64,000 nt of DNA from Aeromonas rivipollensis (GTDB taxonomy: Bacteria; Pseudomonadota; Gammaproteobacteria; Enterobacterales; Aeromonadaceae). Below the pieces are notes generated by a model that worked only from the letters and a program-made list of their open reading frames with translations, had not been told where the DNA came from and made no database searches. The DNA lies in assembly GCF_037811135.1 (NCBI RefSeq), contig NZ_CP149130.1, positions 2,972,501 through 3,036,500 on the forward strand, read 5' to 3'. The position numbers and the translations under genes are program-made. The number at the start of each line of letters is the position of its first letter. Within the stretch, counting starts at the first letter, position 1. Positions 56,102 through 64,000 of the stretch are shown in pieces.

Positions 56102-56215
56102 CCTCAGCCTCCGGTCGTTACTGGAGGGAGAGGGAAGAAGGCGGCCTCATCCCCGTCCCACAGCTCAGTGGTGTGATCCACTGTCGTTATCTCGCTCATC
56201 CTCAGCCTCCGGTCA
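56077..56215. repeat. ~98-bp tandem duplication at the moaD/moaE junction
   Basis: GATCCACTGTCNTTATCTCG and the following CTCATCCTCAGCCTCCGGTC occur at 56077 and again at 56175 (period 98). Downstream GGGAAGAAGGCG also recurs (56133 and 56221). The copies differ by substitutions and a small indel, so the event is not recent. Confidence 0.85.
56104..56199 (-). CDS. 31-aa chimeric mini-ORF: MoaE N-terminus fused to a MoaD-like C-terminus
   Basis: Reading begins MSEITTVD, like MoaE (MSEIMTVD), and ends DGDEAAFFPLPPVTTGG, like the MoaD tail ([12 protein letters not shown]), including the terminal diglycine. It has the same GGAGG ribosome site as moaE and starts two bases after the moaD stop. It is the product of a 98-bp tandem duplication whose frame has stayed open. 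Whether it is translated or merely a remnant is unknown. Confidence 0.4.
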   Translation of the reverse strand: MSEITTVDHTTELWDGDEAAFFPLPPVTTGG

Positions 56216-56447
56216 CGGGGGGGAAGAAGGCGACTTCATCGTCCTCATTAAGAGGCGTCTCGAGCGGCACCAGGGTCTGGTTGACCGCCACCAGCAGCTT
56301 GCCCGATTCCAGCGCCAGGGCCCACTTGTCGCCGCGCTCGCACAAGGCGGCGCGAAGTTGCTCTGCAGTGGTGTAGTCGCACGGCAGGCGGAGCTCGTCG
56401 CAGCCCACCAGCTCACGCACTTGCGCAAAAAACAGTACCTTGATCAT
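56202..56447 (-). CDS. moaD: Molybdopterin synthase sulfur carrier subunit MoaD
   Basis: 81-aa ubiquitin-like sulfur carrier; starts [15 protein letters not shown] and ends FPPVTGG with the C-terminal diglycine that MoeB adenylylates. Its ATG overlaps the moaC stop (ATGA), so it is coupled to moaC. Confidence 0.94.
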   Translation of the reverse strand: MIKVLFFAQVRELVGCDELRLPCDYTTAEQLRAALCERGDKWALALESGKLLVAVNQTLVPLETPLNEDDEVAFFPPVTGG

Positions 56448-56938
56448 GCCTTCTCTCCTGCCTGGGAGCCCAGCTGGAAGTGGCCGGACTTGCCGCCCTT
56501 CTTCTCCACCAGCCTGACTTGCTCGATCACCATGTCCTTTTGCACCGCCTTGCACATGTCGTAGATGGTCAGCGCCGCCACGGACGCTGCGGTGAGCGCC
56601 TCCATCTCCACCCCTGTCTTGCCCGAAAGCTTGCAGAGGGTACGGATATGGACCCTATTGTGCTCGGGCTGGGCCTCGATCTCTACCTCCACCCGGGTCA
56701 GCGCCAGGGGGTGGCAGAGGGGAATGAGATCGGCGGTCTTCTTGGCCGCCATGATGCCGGCGATACGGGCGGTGGCGAACACGTCCCCCTTGTGGTGCTG
56801 ACCGCCGAGGATCAGCGCCAGGGTCGCGGGGGCCATGGTCACGAAGGCTTCAGCGCGAGCTTCACGTTCTGTGACCTGCTTGTCGGTCACATCTACCATG
56901 TGGGCTTCGCCGCTCTGGTTTAAATGGGTCAGGTTCAT
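56444..56938 (-). CDS. moaC: Cyclic pyranopterin monophosphate synthase MoaC
   Basis: Works with MoaA in precursor Z synthesis. 164 aa. [60 protein letters not shown] and [20 protein letters not shown] match the family, including the catalytic Lys and Asp. Confidence 0.94.
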   Translation of the reverse strand: MNLTHLNQSGEAHMVDVTDKQVTEREARAEAFVTMAPATLALILGGQHHKGDVFATARIAGIMAAKKTADLIPLCHPLALTRVEVEIEAQPEHNRVHIRTLCKLSGKTGVEMEALTAASVAALTIYDMCKAVQKDMVIEQVRLVEKKGGKSGHFQLGSQAGEKA

Positions 56939-56988
56939 CTATTCCCCTATCGAAAAATAAGATGGATGATCGAGAGAAACTCCCGAGA

Positions 56989-57510
56989 TCACAGATGGGA
57001 CACGAAGTTGCACGGCCTGGTGCGGGCGTCCAGCTGATCCCGGATGAGCTGCTCCCAGCCGAGCTGGCAGGCGCCGGTGGAGCCCGGCAGGCAGCAGATC
57101 AGGGTGCGATTGGCGAGCCCCGCCAGGGCGCGGCTCTGCATGGCCGAGCCTTTTATCTCGGCGAAGGAGAGCTGGCGGAACATCTCGCCAAAGCCCTGTA
57201 CGGTGCGCTCGAACAGCACCCCCACAGCCTCCGGCACCCGGTTCTGTTCATTGAAACCGGTGCCGCCGTTGATCAGCACCACCTGCACCGCCTCGTCGAC
57301 GATCCACTGGCTCACCTGGGCCCGGATCCGGAACAGGTTGTCGGCGCACAGGGCCCGATCCGCGAGCTGATGACCCGCCTGGGTCAAAGCCGATACCAGA
57401 TAATCCCCCGAGCTGTCGTCGGCGGCGGTGCGGCTGTCGGAGACCGTCAGCACGGCGATCTTGAGAGGGATGAATTCGCTGTTTTTGGGTGCCATGTTTC
57501 TGGATGCCAT
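56989..57510 (-). CDS. moaB: MoaB/MogA-family molybdopterin adenylyltransferase-like protein
   Basis: 173 aa from the ATG at 57510 (AGGA eight bases upstream). FIPLKIAVLTVSDSR, LINGGTGFNEQNRVPEAV and GSAMQSRALAGLANRTLICC, ending LDARTRPCNFVSHL, closely follow E. coli MoaB. It heads the moaBCDE-modABC run; moaA is not adjacent in this window. Confidence 0.92.
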   Translation of the reverse strand: MASRNMAPKNSEFIPLKIAVLTVSDSRTAADDSSGDYLVSALTQAGHQLADRALCADNLFRIRAQVSQWIVDEAVQVVLINGGTGFNEQNRVPEAVGVLFERTVQGFGEMFRQLSFAEIKGSAMQSRALAGLANRTLICCLPGSTGACQLGWEQLIRDQLDARTRPCNFVSHL

Positions 57511-57674
57511 AGGACAAATCCTGTCAATCATTCATTGACCAAGAGAGGAGAAGAGGGGGACGCGTCGCCCGGCCATGCCGGTCGGTGAATGTGCGCCGAC
57601 AGGGGCGCCGCGTTGCCGGGGAGGGATTCTATCAAAAGATGTCTGGCTGAGGGGGTTAAAAGGCCCATAAAAAT

Positions 57675-57712
57675 CAAAGGCCATCGAAGCGGTGTTATGC
57701 GCTCCGATGGCC
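57675..57712 (-). terminator. Terminator of the nap operon
   Basis: A 13-bp stem with one mismatch (57679-57691 with 57700-57712; GGCCATCG arms), 8-base loop, followed on the minus strand by TTTGATTTTTATG. It lies just after the napC stop. Confidence 0.78.
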
Positions 57713-57719
57713 CGGCACC

Positions 57720-58310
57720 TTAGAACCCTTCCACGCCCTTCATGTCAGGCAGCTGATGCGCGATGCCCTTGTGACAATCGATGCAGGTATTCTGACCGCT
57801 TGCCAGGTTGGTGGAGTGCATCTGGGCCGCCCGCCGCCCTTGCAGGGAGAAGTCCATGTACTCGAAGTTGTGGCAGTTGCGGCACTCGCGCGAATCCGTG
57901 TCTTTCATCCGCTGCCACTCCCGCTCCGCCATCTCCCGGCGGTGGGATTCAAACTTCTCGCGGGTATCCACCTTGCCGGTCAGCATGCCCCACAGCTCCT
58001 TGGAGGCCTGCACCTTGCGAATGATCTTGTAGGTCCATTCGTGGGGCACGTGGCAATCGGGGCAGCTGGCGCGCACCCCCGAGCGGTTCGCATAGTGGAT
58101 GGTGTCGCGGTACTCCACGAAGACGTTGTCCTTCATCTCGTGGCAGCCGGTACAGAACTTCTCGGTGTTGGAAGCTTCCATGGCGGTGTTGAAACCGCCC
58201 CAGAAGATGACGCCGCCGAAGAAGCCCATCAGCAGCAGCACCCAGAGGGCCGCCTTCGAGGGGGACTTGAAGGTGGTCCAAAGACGCTGGATAAAGCCGG
58301 GTAATTTCAT
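57720..58310 (-). CDS. napC: NapC tetraheme c-type cytochrome (quinol dehydrogenase)
   Basis: 196 aa membrane-anchored cytochrome that passes quinol electrons to NapAB. One N-terminal span ([20 protein letters not shown]) and four heme motifs: CTGCH, CPDCH, CRNCH and CIDCH. Last gene of napFDAGHBC, followed by a terminator. Confidence 0.96.
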   Translation of the reverse strand: MKLPGFIQRLWTTFKSPSKAALWVLLLMGFFGGVIFWGGFNTAMEASNTEKFCTGCHEMKDNVFVEYRDTIHYANRSGVRASCPDCHVPHEWTYKIIRKVQASKELWGMLTGKVDTREKFESHRREMAEREWQRMKDTDSRECRNCHNFEYMDFSLQGRRAAQMHSTNLASGQNTCIDCHKGIAHQLPDMKGVEGF

Positions 58311-58322
58311 CTAGTTGGCTCC

Positions 58323-58778
58323 TCAGTTCAGCGCTTCAACTGGTTTAAACGTATTTTCCACCAGCGGCTTGGCATCCGCTTGCGGCACGTGGCACTGCAG
58401 GCAGAAGTAGCGGCGGGGGGACACCTCGCCAAGAGTCATGCCGTCGCGGGTCTCGAAGTGCGTCGGGCTGATCTTGGGGGCCTTCATCTTGCTGGCGTTC
58501 TTGAAGCTGTGGCAGGCCAGGCACTTGTTGACCTTGTTGTCCACCTCGTAGTTGCGAGTATCGTGGGGGATCAGCGGCGGCTGATGCATGTACTGGCGAT
58601 CGTAGAGGTCGCCATCCTTGCGATAGTTCTTCATGGGGGCCGCATCTGCCTCCGTGACCAGATCCGTACTCCCCCGCTCCGACTTGATCCCCCCCGTGCT
58701 GTTGGTGATCTCGGGGGTGGCTGCCATCAAGGAGCCCGCCATCAGGCAGGCCAGCATTGCTCCAATCAGCTTTTTCAT
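58323..58778 (-). CDS. napB: NapB diheme cytochrome c subunit
   Basis: 151 aa periplasmic electron-transfer subunit of the nitrate reductase. Signal peptide KKLIGAMLACLMAGSLMAA, hemes CLACH and CLQCH, plus SPRRYFCLQCHVPQ typical of NapB. The ATG at 58778 overlaps the napH stop (TAATG) and has GGAG upstream. Confidence 0.96.
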   Translation of the reverse strand: MKKLIGAMLACLMAGSLMAATPEITNSTGGIKSERGSTDLVTEADAAPMKNYRKDGDLYDRQYMHQPPLIPHDTRNYEVDNKVNKCLACHSFKNASKMKAPKISPTHFETRDGMTLGEVSPRRYFCLQCHVPQADAKPLVENTFKPVEALN

Positions 58779-59653
58779 TATTTGTTCTCCGACGTTTTCT
58801 CTGCCTTGACGGCAAAACCTGTAGTGATTTCGAAAACTTGCTCCGCGCAGACATCGATGCAACGGCCGCAGTTGGTACACTCCTGAGCCACAATCAAGGG
58901 CCCGTGACCGCGCCTGGCCCCGTGAACCGGGCCGCGCAGGATGGGACGCTCCGGGCAGACCGCATAACAATCCATGCAGTTGCTGCACCGCTCACGCCCC
59001 CTGGCAGAAATCTTGATAAACCCGACCCGATTGACCAGGGCATAGAAGGCCCCCACCGGACAGAGATGACCACACCAGCCCCGCTCCACCACCAAGAGGT
59101 CGAACAGGAACAGGGCCACCAGCAGACCCCAGCCCGCCCCCATGCCAAACAGCAGGCCGCGCATGGCCAAAGAGACCGGATTGACCAGCTCCCACACCAG
59201 CACGCCCGTGATGGCGGGCGCCACCAGCACCATGGCCAGCAGCCAGTAGCGGGTATTGCGGTTGAACTGGCCGTTGCCCTTGAGCCCAAGCCGGGCCCTG
59301 ACCCAGGCGGCGGCATCGGTGACCAGGTTGACCGGGCAGACCCAGGAGCAGAACACCCGCCCCCCGACCAGCCAGTACCCCAAGAGCACTATTGCCGCAC
59401 CGAGCCAGAGGGTGGTGATGGGCCAATGGCCCGCCGCCACCGACTGCAGCAGGGTCAGGGGATCGCTCAGCGGCACCGTCTCCAGCAACAGCGAGCTGGA
59501 GAGGTTGCCCTTGAGGATCCAGACCCCCGCCAGCGGCCCCAGCAGGAAGAGCCCCAGCACGCCAAACTGGCTGAGCCGGCGCAGCAGCAGGAAGCGGTGG
59601 GCGCGCCACCAGCCCAGCCTGGCGCTGGCCTCGGCCCCCGGATAACGACTCAT
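58778..59653 (-). CDS. napH: NapH membrane iron-sulfur quinol dehydrogenase
   Basis: 291 aa. Four spans, CxxxCP motifs ([22 protein letters not shown]), then two 4Fe-4S clusters ([24 protein letters not shown]). With NapG it forms an alternative quinol-oxidising route. Its start overlaps the napG stop by four bases. Confidence 0.95.
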   Translation of the reverse strand: MSRYPGAEASARLGWWRAHRFLLLRRLSQFGVLGLFLLGPLAGVWILKGNLSSSLLLETVPLSDPLTLLQSVAAGHWPITTLWLGAAIVLLGYWLVGGRVFCSWVCPVNLVTDAAAWVRARLGLKGNGQFNRNTRYWLLAMVLVAPAITGVLVWELVNPVSLAMRGLLFGMGAGWGLLVALFLFDLLVVERGWCGHLCPVGAFYALVNRVGFIKISARGRERCSNCMDCYAVCPERPILRGPVHGARRGHGPLIVAQECTNCGRCIDVCAEQVFEITTGFAVKAEKTSENK

Positions 59654-60384
59654 AGCCCCTCCGGTTTGCGGGTCGGCAGGGTGAGTCGCTCACCGATGAG
59701 GGACTTGCCCGCCCTGGCCTTCTCTTCCCAGCCGAGCCGGTAGTGATGACCGAGCTCACCCTTGGCGAGCCCATGGGGCACCACCTTGATGGCTGCCGTC
59801 TCCAGCACGCAGGCGTGCTCGCACTTGCCGCAGCCAGTACAGATGTCGCTGTGTACAGTGGGCAGAAACATGGCGTGCTTGCCGGTGCGCGGATTGCGTT
59901 GCAGCTCCAGGGTGATCGCCTTGTCTATCAAGGGGCAGACCCGGTAACAGACGTCGCAGCGCAGGCCCAGATAGTTGAGGCAGGCCTCGTGATCGATGAG
60001 CACCGCCACCCCCATGCGCGCCTGATCGATGTCGGTCATCCCCTGATCCAGCGCCCCGCTCGGGCAGGCCACCACGCAGGGGATGTCGTCACACATCTCG
60101 CAGGGGACGGCGCGCGCCTCGAAATAGGGGGTGCCCGTGGTCACGGGATCCAGCAGCCGGGAGAGCTTGAGGGTGTCATAAGGGCAGGCTTCGACGCAGA
60201 GCCCGCAGCGCACGCAGGCACCGAGGAAGTCAGCCTCCCCCAGTGCCGCCGGCGGCCGCAATGCCTGGGCGGGCACCGCCTGCGCCTGCTGGCGGGCCAC
60301 AGTGCCGAGCCCTGCCCCAAGCAGGCCCACGGAGCAGGCCCCCTTGGCAAGGTCGGCCAGGAACTGGCGACGGCTGCGACTCAT
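59650..60384 (-). CDS. napG: NapG periplasmic ferredoxin-type protein
   Basis: 244 aa with a twin-arginine signal ([12 protein letters not shown]) and four ferredoxin Cys groups ([47 protein letters not shown]). Transfers electrons from NapH to NapC/B. Coupled to napH. Confidence 0.95.
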   Translation of the reverse strand: MSRSRRQFLADLAKGACSVGLLGAGLGTVARQQAQAVPAQALRPPAALGEADFLGACVRCGLCVEACPYDTLKLSRLLDPVTTGTPYFEARAVPCEMCDDIPCVVACPSGALDQGMTDIDQARMGVAVLIDHEACLNYLGLRCDVCYRVCPLIDKAITLELQRNPRTGKHAMFLPTVHSDICTGCGKCEHACVLETAAIKVVPHGLAKGELGHHYRLGWEEKARAGKSLIGERLTLPTRKPEGL

Positions 60385-60399
60385 CCCCCCGGCCCCGCC

Positions 60400-62889
60400 T
60401 TACGCCTTCATGACCTTGACGGCGCACTTCTTGTAATCCGTCTCTTTCGAGAGCGGATCCGTGGCGTCCAAGGTCAGCTTGTTGACCAGCTGGCTCGCAT
60501 CGAAGAAGGGCATGAACACCAGGCCTTTGGGCGGACGGTTGCGACCGCGGGTCTCGACGCGGGTCTTCACCTCGCCACGGCGGGAGGCGACGATCACCTC
60601 TTCGCCACGACGCACACCACGGGCCTTGGCATCTTCCGGGTGCATGAAGAGCACCGCATCCGGGAAGGCGCGATAGAGCTCGGGTACCCGACGGGTCATG
60701 GTGCCGGTGTGCCAGTGTTCCAGCACGCGGCCGGTGGAGAGCCACATGTCGTACTCCTGGTCCGGTGCCTCGGCGGCCGGCTCGTAAGGCAGCGCGAAGA
60801 TCACCGCCTTGCCATCGGGTTTGCCGTAGAAACGCACCCCCTCCCCCGCCTTCACATAGGGGTCGAACCCTTCGCGATAGCGCCACAGGGTCTCCTTGCC
60901 GTCCACCACCGGCCAGCGCAAACCGCGCGCCTCATGGTACTGATCGAAGGGCGCCAGATCGTGACCATGGCCGCGACCGAAGGAGGCGTACTCCTCGAAC
61001 AGCCCCTTCTGCACGTAGAAGCCGAAGTGTTCGGCCTCGTCGTTCAGCGCTCCCTTGCTCTGCTCTTTCGGGAACTGGTTGACCTGACCGTTGGCATAGA
61101 GCACCTCGAACAGGGTCTTGCCCTTCACTTCCGGCATCTTGGCGATAAGCTCAGCTGGCCACACCTCTTCCACGGTGAAGCGCTTGGCGAACTCCATCAG
61201 CTGCCACAAGTCGGACTTGGCCCCTTCCGGCGCCTTGACCTGCTGGTGCCAGAACTGGGTGCGGCGCTCGGCGTTGCCATAGGCCCCCTCTTTTTCCACC
61301 CACATGGCGGTGGGCAGGATGAGATCAGCCGCTTGCGCCGTGACGGTCGGGTAAGGGTCAGAGACCACGATGAAGTTGGCCGGGTTGCGATAACCGGGCA
61401 GCCCCTCCTCGTTCATGTTCGGGCCGGCCTGCATGTTGTTGTTGCACATCACCCAGTAGGCGTTGAGCTTGCCGTCTTTGAGCATGCGGTTTTGCAACAC
61501 GGCGTGATAACCCACCTGCTCGGGAATGGTGCCTTCCGGCAGCTTCCAGATCTTCTCGGCGATGGCGCGGTGCTTGGGATCAGTGACCACCATGTCGGCG
61601 GGCAGACGGTGGGCGAAGGTGCCCACTTCCCGCGCCGTGCCGCAGGCAGAGGGCTGGCCGGTCAGGGAGAAGGGACCGCTGCCCGGGGTGGAGATCTTGC
61701 CGGTCAGCAGGTGGATGTTGTAGCAGAGGTTGTTCGCCCAGACGCCACGGGTGTGCTGGTTGAAGCCCATGGTCCAGTAGGAGACCACCTTCTTGTCCGG
61801 ATCGGCGTAAAGCTGGGCCAGTTTTTCCAGCTTGTCCTTGGAGACGCCGGAGAGCTTGGCCACAGAGTCGACGTCGTAATCCGCCACGAATTTCGCGAAG
61901 TCCTCGAAGCTCATGGGGGTGGAGTCGCCGCTGTCCGGGTTCTTGGCTTTCTGCTGCAGTGGATTGGTCGGACGCAGGCCGTAGCCGATGTCGGTGACCC
62001 CCTTGCGGAACTGGGTGTGCTTGTTGACGAAGTCCCAGTTCACCTTGTCGTTCTGGATGATGTAGTTGGCGATGTAGTTGAGGATCGCCAAGTCGGTCTG
62101 GGGCGTGAACACCATGCCGTTATCCGCCAGCTCGAAGCTGCGGTGCTCGAAGGTGGAGAGCACGTGCACCTGCACATCCGGGTTGGAGAGACGGCGATCG
62201 GACATCCGCGACCAGAGGATGGGGTGCATCTCGGCCATGTTGGAGCCCCAGAGCACGAAGGCGTCGGCCTGCTCGATGTCGTCATAGCAGCCCATGGGCT
62301 CATCCATGCCGAAGGTGCGCATGAAACCGACCACGGCGGAGGCCATGCAGTGACGGGCGTTGGGATCCAGGTTGTTGGTACGCAGGCCCGCCTTCATCAG
62401 CTTGGCGGCGGCGTAGCCTTCCCACACTGTCCACTGGCCGGAGCCGAACATGCCGATCGCGGTCGGGCCTTTCTCCTTGAGGGTGGCCTTGAACTTCTCG
62501 GCCATGATGTCGAACGCCTGATCCCAGCTGATGGGGGCGAAGTCGCCATTCTTGTCGAACTTGCCATTGGTCATGCGCAGCATGGGCTGGGTCAGGCGAT
62601 CCTCGCCGTACATGATCTTGGAGAGGAAGTAGCCTTTGATGCAGTTGAGGCCACGGTTGACCGGTGCATCGGGATCCCCCTGGGTCGCCACGACACGCCC
62701 GGCCTGGGAGCCCACCAGCACGGAGCAGCCGGTGCCGCAGAAGCGGCAGGGTGCCTTGTCCCAGGTGATGGCCGTCTTGTCGGTGCTGGTAATAAGGTTC
62801 GCCGCCAGGGTGGGGGCACTGACTCCGGCCACGGCAGCGGCTGCCGCCACCGCATTGGCCTTCATAAAGTCGCGTCGACTCAGCTTCAT
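60400..62889 (-). CDS. napA: NapA catalytic subunit, periplasmic nitrate reductase
   Basis: 829 aa molybdoenzyme reducing nitrate to nitrite in the periplasm. Tat signal SRRDFMK; 4Fe-4S Cys48, 51, 55 and 83 ([19 protein letters not shown]); Mo-ligand Cys181 ([11 protein letters not shown]); C-terminal nucleotide-binding domain. The ATG at 62889 follows GAGGA by 6 bases. It uses the bis-MGD cofactor made with moa/moe products nearby. Confidence 0.97.
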   Translation of the reverse strand: MKLSRRDFMKANAVAAAAAVAGVSAPTLAANLITSTDKTAITWDKAPCRFCGTGCSVLVGSQAGRVVATQGDPDAPVNRGLNCIKGYFLSKIMYGEDRLTQPMLRMTNGKFDKNGDFAPISWDQAFDIMAEKFKATLKEKGPTAIGMFGSGQWTVWEGYAAAKLMKAGLRTNNLDPNARHCMASAVVGFMRTFGMDEPMGCYDDIEQADAFVLWGSNMAEMHPILWSRMSDRRLSNPDVQVHVLSTFEHRSFELADNGMVFTPQTDLAILNYIANYIIQNDKVNWDFVNKHTQFRKGVTDIGYGLRPTNPLQQKAKNPDSGDSTPMSFEDFAKFVADYDVDSVAKLSGVSKDKLEKLAQLYADPDKKVVSYWTMGFNQHTRGVWANNLCYNIHLLTGKISTPGSGPFSLTGQPSACGTAREVGTFAHRLPADMVVTDPKHRAIAEKIWKLPEGTIPEQVGYHAVLQNRMLKDGKLNAYWVMCNNNMQAGPNMNEEGLPGYRNPANFIVVSDPYPTVTAQAADLILPTAMWVEKEGAYGNAERRTQFWHQQVKAPEGAKSDLWQLMEFAKRFTVEEVWPAELIAKMPEVKGKTLFEVLYANGQVNQFPKEQSKGALNDEAEHFGFYVQKGLFEEYASFGRGHGHDLAPFDQYHEARGLRWPVVDGKETLWRYREGFDPYVKAGEGVRFYGKPDGKAVIFALPYEPAAEAPDQEYDMWLSTGRVLEHWHTGTMTRRVPELYRAFPDAVLFMHPEDAKARGVRRGEEVIVASRRGEVKTRVETRGRNRPPKGLVFMPFFDASQLVNKLTLDATDPLSKETDYKKCAVKVMKA

Positions 62890-63015
62890 GACATATCCTC
62901 GCATTGCTTAATCACATCAATGACAGCCATTGTCACGAGCCGCGCTGGCTCAGCGTCATGGCGCTTTATTGCTTTCTTCGGGCATCGCGAACCTCGCGGC
63001 CCAAGCCTAATGGCG

Positions 63016-63318
63016 CTATTCCTTGCCCTCGGCTTCGACTTCATCAAACTGGTGGTAGATCAGGGCGGCAGAGAGCACGCCCGGCATGGCATTGATCGCA
63101 TCGATGGCCGCCATGATGGGACGCTGGCTGGGCCCTTCCAGGGTCACCACCAGCTTGCCTTCGTCGCTGACGGCATGGATCTCGGCCCCGTCCAGAGCCG
63201 CAATCTGCTCTGCGAGCCGGTGGCGCAAGGGGGGCTGGGTCAGTACCACCAGGCTGGATACATGGAACTCTTCTCGGGTCATATGGTTGTTTTCCAACTT
63301 GCTCATCCCTTGCTTCAT
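63016..63318 (-). CDS. napD: NapD chaperone for NapA
   Basis: Binds the NapA twin-arginine signal. FHVSSLVVLTQPP and SAALIYHQFDE match NapD. The ATG at 63318 overlaps the napF stop (ATGA), giving 100 aa; a start at 63282 (MTREEF) would give 88 aa, nearer E. coli (87). A 126-base gap follows before napA, longer than the other joints. Confidence 0.9.
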   Translation of the reverse strand: MKQGMSKLENNHMTREEFHVSSLVVLTQPPLRHRLAEQIAALDGAEIHAVSDEGKLVVTLEGPSQRPIMAAIDAINAMPGVLSAALIYHQFDEVEAEGKE

Positions 63319-63824
63319 GTGGACGACCCCTGATGGGGGACGCCCACCCTGATACTGCCGACCGGACAATCTGCCACGCAGGCACCACAGCCATTGCACG
63401 ACTCGGTATGGATGCTGGGGGTGGGTACTCGCCCCAGCTGAGGAGAAAAACGGATGGCCTGCTGCTCGCAGCTGTCCTGACAGCGCTGGCAGAAGACCTG
63501 GGCACTGGCCAGGCAACCCGCTTCGATGTGGGCCACATAGTCCCAGGGTGTCTGCGTCGTCGGCCTGAACACCGGCGCCTGGCAGGCGCTGACGCACTCG
63601 CCACAGAAGGTGCACTCGCCACGCTGGAAATCCACCGTCGGGAAGCCGCCATCCCCCTTGATCAGGATCTGTTCCGGGCAAGCCGTCAGGCAGTCGCCAC
63701 ACCGGGTGCAATCGGCCACGAAGTCGGCCCAGGAGACGGACCAGGGCAGCTGAATCCCAGCCTTGGGCGCACTAAGCCGTCCTCGAAACAGACTGCGGCG
63801 TGACAGATTGACCCCATCAGGCAT
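63315..63824 (-). CDS. napF: NapF cytoplasmic ferredoxin-type protein
   Basis: 169 aa, assists maturation of NapA in the cytoplasm. N-terminal SRRSLFRGR and several ferredoxin Cys groups (CTRCGDCLTACP, CTFCGECVSACQ, CNGCGACVADCP) plus CQRCQDSCEQQ. First gene of the operon; AGAGGA upstream of ATG. Confidence 0.94.
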   Translation of the reverse strand: MPDGVNLSRRSLFRGRLSAPKAGIQLPWSVSWADFVADCTRCGDCLTACPEQILIKGDGGFPTVDFQRGECTFCGECVSACQAPVFRPTTQTPWDYVAHIEAGCLASAQVFCQRCQDSCEQQAIRFSPQLGRVPTPSIHTESCNGCGACVADCPVGSIRVGVPHQGSST

Positions 63825-63882
63825 ATCAATTCCTCTTCACAGGACAGAATTCGAGCGCGGAAGCAGTGACTGGCATTTTCAA

Positions 63883-63977
63883 TACCAATTATAAGCGTGG
63901 GTGTATATTGCGACTCTCACAAGTCCAGCGATATACCACCAGGGAGATAAACAGGGGGGATTATTGCGCTGGATCAA
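63883..63977 (-). promoter_or_regulatory. nap operon promoter region: -10 element, FNR-like and NarP-like sites
   Basis: On the minus strand TATAAT (63888-63893) is a perfect -10 hexamer about 64 bases upstream of napF. TTGATCCAGCGCAA (63964-63977) matches the FNR site TTGAT-N4-ATCAA at 8 of 10 positions. TACCAAT (63883-63889) and TACCACC-AG-GGAGATA (63934-63949) resemble NarL/NarP heptamers. Anaerobic and nitrate control is expected for nap genes. Confidence 0.55.
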
Positions 63978-64000
63978 ACCCTTGGCGCAATAAGGCAGCA

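Noticed and set aside
57532-57660. Molybdenum-cofactor riboswitch ahead of moaB
   Set aside because: Hairpin-forming GC-rich sequence is present, but I could not match the recalled Moco consensus; a covariance search would decide.
59743-63333. A 1196-codon open frame on the plus strand across the nap operon
   Set aside because: It is antisense to napG, napA and napD, which have unmistakable motifs. Long antisense frames are expected in GC-rich DNA; no domain is recognisable.

Overview
The window is a high-GC gammaproteobacterial chromosome segment, most likely Aeromonas. This is inferred from gene content and from close similarity of many products to E. coli proteins recalled from memory (GlpT, GlpF, GlpK, DkgB, YdcR, RluF, YbaM, CydX, MoeA, MoaB, NapFDAGHBC), together with GC-rich codon use. 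No rRNA, tRNA, CRISPR array or insertion sequence was seen.

Layout. 1-4.9 kb: glycerol-3-phosphate regulon (glpR fragment, glpT, divergent glpFK) with candidate GlpR operators. 5-9.8 kb: LysR regulator, small accessory proteins, dkgB and an MFS exporter. 9.9-14.3 kb: cytochrome bd operon cydABX, divergent from a MocR/YdcR-type regulator, with a cluster of TAACAG motifs between them. 14.3-23.2 kb: GNAT acetyltransferase, YebE, a translationally coupled small-gene cluster, YbaM, a LysR/deaminase/MFS unit, rluF and gdhA. 23.3-28.5 kb: small proteins and an AT-richer gene for a phospholipase D-like nuclease/helicase/DUF3427 protein, probably acquired. 28.9-32.7 kb: an MHYT-GGDEF-EAL protein and an orphan, AT-rich Wzz-type chain-length regulator. 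32.8-40.4 kb: speA behind an unusually long upstream region, pepT, an OlsF-type ornithine lipid synthase, and an AdoHcyase-like/SelW-like operon. 40.5-47.7 kb: yceI operon, LysR, fhs, chemoreceptor, folE.

48-64 kb is a molybdenum block: moeAB, modABC, moaBCDE (moaA is not in this window) and the periplasmic nitrate reductase operon napFDAGHBC. Molybdate uptake, cofactor synthesis and a molybdoenzyme therefore lie side by side. Embedded between moeB and modC is a two-gene cassette resembling the ParM/ParR plasmid segregation system of R1, sitting among housekeeping genes.

The observations most worth following are the chromosomal ParM-like cassette with a partner carrying repeated short helices, the chimeric MoaE/MoaD mini-ORF produced by a tandem duplication between moaD and moaE, the nuclease-helicase gene, the long speA upstream region with a degenerate duplication, and several coupled small or non-canonical genes. 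All functional statements rest on motif reading and recalled families; no searches were run.
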